From Candidatus Hinthialibacter antarcticus (lineage in GTDB: Bacteria; Hinthialibacterota; Hinthialibacteria; Hinthialibacterales; Hinthialibacteraceae): a stretch of DNA of 64,000 nucleotides. Under the pieces are notes generated by a model. The model was not told the origin of the DNA. It made no database searches and saw nothing but the letters and a program-made list of their open reading frames with translations. Each line of letters begins with the position of its first letter. Position 1 is the first letter of the stretch. Shown in pieces: positions 61,786 to 64,000 of the stretch. The stretch covers positions 1-64,000 of the forward strand of contig JAVCCE010000019.1 in assembly GCA_030765645.1 (NCBI GenBank). The letters are read 5' to 3'. The translations under genes were made by a program, and so were the position numbers.

Positions 61786-62601
61786 ATGAAACAGCAAATC
61801 AAACATATTCTTTTCCATCGCCATTTGATCTATGAGTTTCTCAAGCGCGACTTGCAGGCGCGCTATCTGGGAAGCGCCATCGGGTTTTTCTGGTCGGTGG
61901 TGAATCCGCTGATCCTGCTGGCGGTGTATACCGTCGTATTCGGCTACATCCTCAAGGCGAAATACGACGCGCTGGGCTTCGGAGAGGCGGGCACGGTCGC
62001 GTTCGCATTTTATATCTTCAGCGGGCTGATGCCGTGGTTTGCGTTTCAAGAATCACTGATGCGCACCACCACTTGCATCGTCGACAACGCCCATTTAATC
62101 AAACAAGTACGCTTTCCGGCGAAAGTGCTGCCCGCCTACCTGGCGATATCAAGCCTGGTCAATCAATTAATTGGCACCTTCATCTTCATGGCGGGCTACA
62201 TGCTGATGACCTGGAGCGCTCATTGGACCTGGCTGGCGCTGCCGCTGGTGATAGCAATTGAATTTGTGATGTTCTTCGGGCTGGGACTGTTCTTCTCGAC
62301 GCTGCACACGTATGTCCGCGACGTAGGGCCGCTCATCAGCATCGTCACCATGATTTTGATGTGGACGACTCCCATGCTCTACACCATGGAGATGGCGCAG
62401 CAAGCGCCGCAATGGGTAGAGTCGATTCTTTACCTGAACCCGATTACTTACTTGATTCTGTTGCATCATGATTTGATGCTCAACGGCGTGTGGCCCGCAC
62501 TGTGGCTATGGCTGACCTTCGGAGCGTTGTCATTGATTTCGCTGACAGCGGGGTATGCGCTGTTTACGCGTTGCCATAGCGAATTCGCTGATTTACTCTG
62601 A
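61786..62601 (+). CDS. ABC-2 permease of a polysaccharide exporter type
   Basis: 271 residues with six membrane helices. FLKRDLQARYLGSAIGFFWSVVNPLILLAVYTVVFG is the classical start of TagG/KpsM/RfbD export permeases, and VRDVGPLISIVTMILMWTTPMLY and YLNPITYLILLHHDLML are late signatures. It would move a lipid-linked glycan across the inner membrane, but no ATPase gene is adjacent. ATG at 61786 starts this product; a TTG four codons earlier is also open. Confidence 0.87.
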   Translation: MKQQIKHILFHRHLIYEFLKRDLQARYLGSAIGFFWSVVNPLILLAVYTVVFGYILKAKYDALGFGEAGTVAFAFYIFSGLMPWFAFQESLMRTTTCIVDNAHLIKQVRFPAKVLPAYLAISSLVNQLIGTFIFMAGYMLMTWSAHWTWLALPLVIAIEFVMFFGLGLFFSTLHTYVRDVGPLISIVTMILMWTTPMLYTMEMAQQAPQWVESILYLNPITYLILLHHDLMLNGVWPALWLWLTFGALSLISLTAGYALFTRCHSEFADLL

Positions 62602-62618
62602 AAGCGAACGAAAGAAGC

Positions 62619-62695
62619 CTCGGGGTTGGGTTTCGCTTGTCTCCGTCGCGGCTTATTGCCGCTGGCTCCGAAAGCCGCTGCACCCAATCCCCTGC
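62619..62695 (-). repeat. Dispersed repeat with GCGGCTT/AAGCCGC stem, copy 2
   Basis: Reverse-orientation copy of the element at 22326-22398; it includes ATTGGGTGCAGCGGCTTTCG and CAATAAGCCGCGACGG on the minus strand. Sits right after the permease stop. Confidence 0.7.
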
Positions 62696-62750
62696 GACTT
62701 CTTTAGCGATTGCATGAAAATGATGTAAGAACAACGCATCTTCATTGTAA

Positions 62751-63178
<428 letters not shown>

Positions 63179-63188
63179 GCGATCAGCG

Positions 63189-63908
63189 CTAGGCGTTGCA
63201 GCTGCCTTTGAATTCAAATTGATTGATGAACTCAAACACAGCGTCCGCCAGGACCGAATCGAGTTTCGAGGCGCGGACGCCGAGTTGTATTAGCGAACCC
63301 AACGCCCAGGGCTTTCGCGCCAGCGTCCGCAGCGAAGCGCCGATGTTGGGGAAACCGTCCACGCCGATGCACTGCAACGCTTCCGCTGGAATCGCCTCTT
63401 CTGCGCCGTCTGATACTGCCTTGATCCAGGCGAAACACTCGCCCCGGCTTTTCGCATGACGCGCAACCGCAGCGGATTCCATATCCACCAGGTCAGCGCC
63501 CAAGCGCTCATGGCTTTCCGCCTTGCTTTGCGGCGTCAATAACGGCGTTTCGCTGCAATAAAGCGTCGACGAACCATCGCCAATCCAAGTGGATTCAAAG
63601 CGAACGTCGCCGCTGTCCGTCACAACGTCCGTACCTCTAAGACAGGAACCAACGGCGATATCCGGGCGCAGTCCACCCGCCGCTCCAATCGACAACCAAC
63701 ACGCAGTCGGCGCATCCGGCAATGCGTCCAATTGGGCCTGCATTCGCTGACAGCCAACGCCGGAGGCTATCACAACCAGCTCGGTATCACTAAACGGGCT
63801 TTGCGCTTTGGCAACGGTGCGCTTGGGCGTAAGCAGCGGGATATCCAAACGCCGGCAAATCGAGCGCGTCTCCATCGGCATAGCGGCGCAAATAACAATA
63901 CGGTTCAT
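63189..63908 (-). CDS. Nucleoside phosphorylase-superfamily protein (MTA/SAH nucleosidase-like)
   Basis: 239 residues. Features of the PNP/UDP phosphorylase fold are LVVIASGVGCQRMQAQLDAL, WLSIGAAGGLRPDIAVG, LVDMESAAVARHAKSRGECFAWIKAVSDGAEE (with the conserved M-E and D residues of the base site). The pattern is closest to hopanoid-associated (HpnG-like) or generic MTA/SAH-type proteins. No hopanoid gene is in view, so substrate remains open. Its 3' end lies 10 bases from the sulfatase remnant. Confidence 0.8.
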   Translation of the reverse strand: MNRIVICAAMPMETRSICRRLDIPLLTPKRTVAKAQSPFSDTELVVIASGVGCQRMQAQLDALPDAPTACWLSIGAAGGLRPDIAVGSCLRGTDVVTDSGDVRFESTWIGDGSSTLYCSETPLLTPQSKAESHERLGADLVDMESAAVARHAKSRGECFAWIKAVSDGAEEAIPAEALQCIGVDGFPNIGASLRTLARKPWALGSLIQLGVRASKLDSVLADAVFEFINQFEFKGSCNA

Positions 63909-64000
63909 GTGGAACTCAGTTTCTATAACGAATGTGCTTCGTGCATTCTAAAGGCATCAAATAAAAATGCACAAGCCAATTGAGCAATCGCACTCATGTA

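Overview
The window looks like a stretch of chromosome from a motile, diderm (Gram-negative-type) bacterium. FlgH (L-ring) and FlgI (P-ring) imply an outer membrane. LexA, UvrA, HtpG, L9 and RNase PH are ordinary chromosomal genes. Two very large flagellins, pseudopilins, polysaccharide genes, a Tat-type sulfatase remnant and many genes seen mainly in environmental genomes suggest a deep-branching candidate phylum, perhaps PVC- or FCB-related. That placement is inference; no rRNA is present. Base composition is moderate to GC-rich, with a few clearly AT-rich genes (9.4-9.8 kb, 30.8-31.6 kb, 35.0-35.6 kb) that look acquired.

Layout. 0.1-7.1 kb: two paralogous giant flagellins on the minus strand. 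The second has a sigma-28-like promoter and a leader with four hairpins that each show GGA in the loop, a CsrA-type arrangement. 7.3-13.5 kb: pyruvyl-transferase-like protein, hemolysin III family protein, HhH (ComEA-like) protein, ribosomal protein L9 and an SGNH hydrolase. 13.6-18.4 kb: a seven-gene minus-strand operon, ECF sigma factor, anti-sigma factor and then pseudopilin/GspF genes, one of them a membrane-domain/prepilin fusion. 18.7-23.4 kb: methyltransferase, tRNA-Ser(GGA) and an arsenic cluster (arsR, a DGC-type Cys protein, arsC, arsM) beside an AEC transporter. 23.6-32.9 kb: uvrA, rph, a FemAB-like protein, a WecG-type glycosyltransferase fused to a membrane/Rossmann module, a GIY-YIG protein and an enolase-superfamily enzyme. 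33.0-39.2 kb: a Trm11-like methyltransferase, type-4 uracil-DNA glycosylase, higBA, vsr, a C5 DNA methylase, a putative restriction enzyme and a GT2 glycosyltransferase. 39.3-43.3 kb: htpG, then a DUF1573/rhodanese/MauE-like operon. 43.3-49.0 kb: flgF-flgG-flgA-flgH-flgI-flgJ-flgN behind a strong sigma-54 promoter match. 49.2-58.1 kb: secreted proteins, thioredoxin, an ABC-2 permease, and a carboxypeptidase next to a paralogue that has lost its active site. 58.3-64.0 kb: an NSS transporter with an overlooked 59-residue membrane partner, lexA with a candidate operator, a DUF4160/DUF2442 pair, a polysaccharide-export-type permease, a deleted sulfatase and a nucleoside phosphorylase-like protein.

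How it fits together. The flagellar genes suggest layered control: sigma-54 for the basal-body operon, sigma-28 for one flagellin, and post-transcriptional control through GGA hairpins. The 34.2-38.3 kb block joins U:G repair (UDG) and T:G repair (Vsr) to a cytosine methylase and a predicted nuclease, a coherent type II restriction-modification unit. Short dispersed palindromic repeats of at least four families sit in the gaps between genes.
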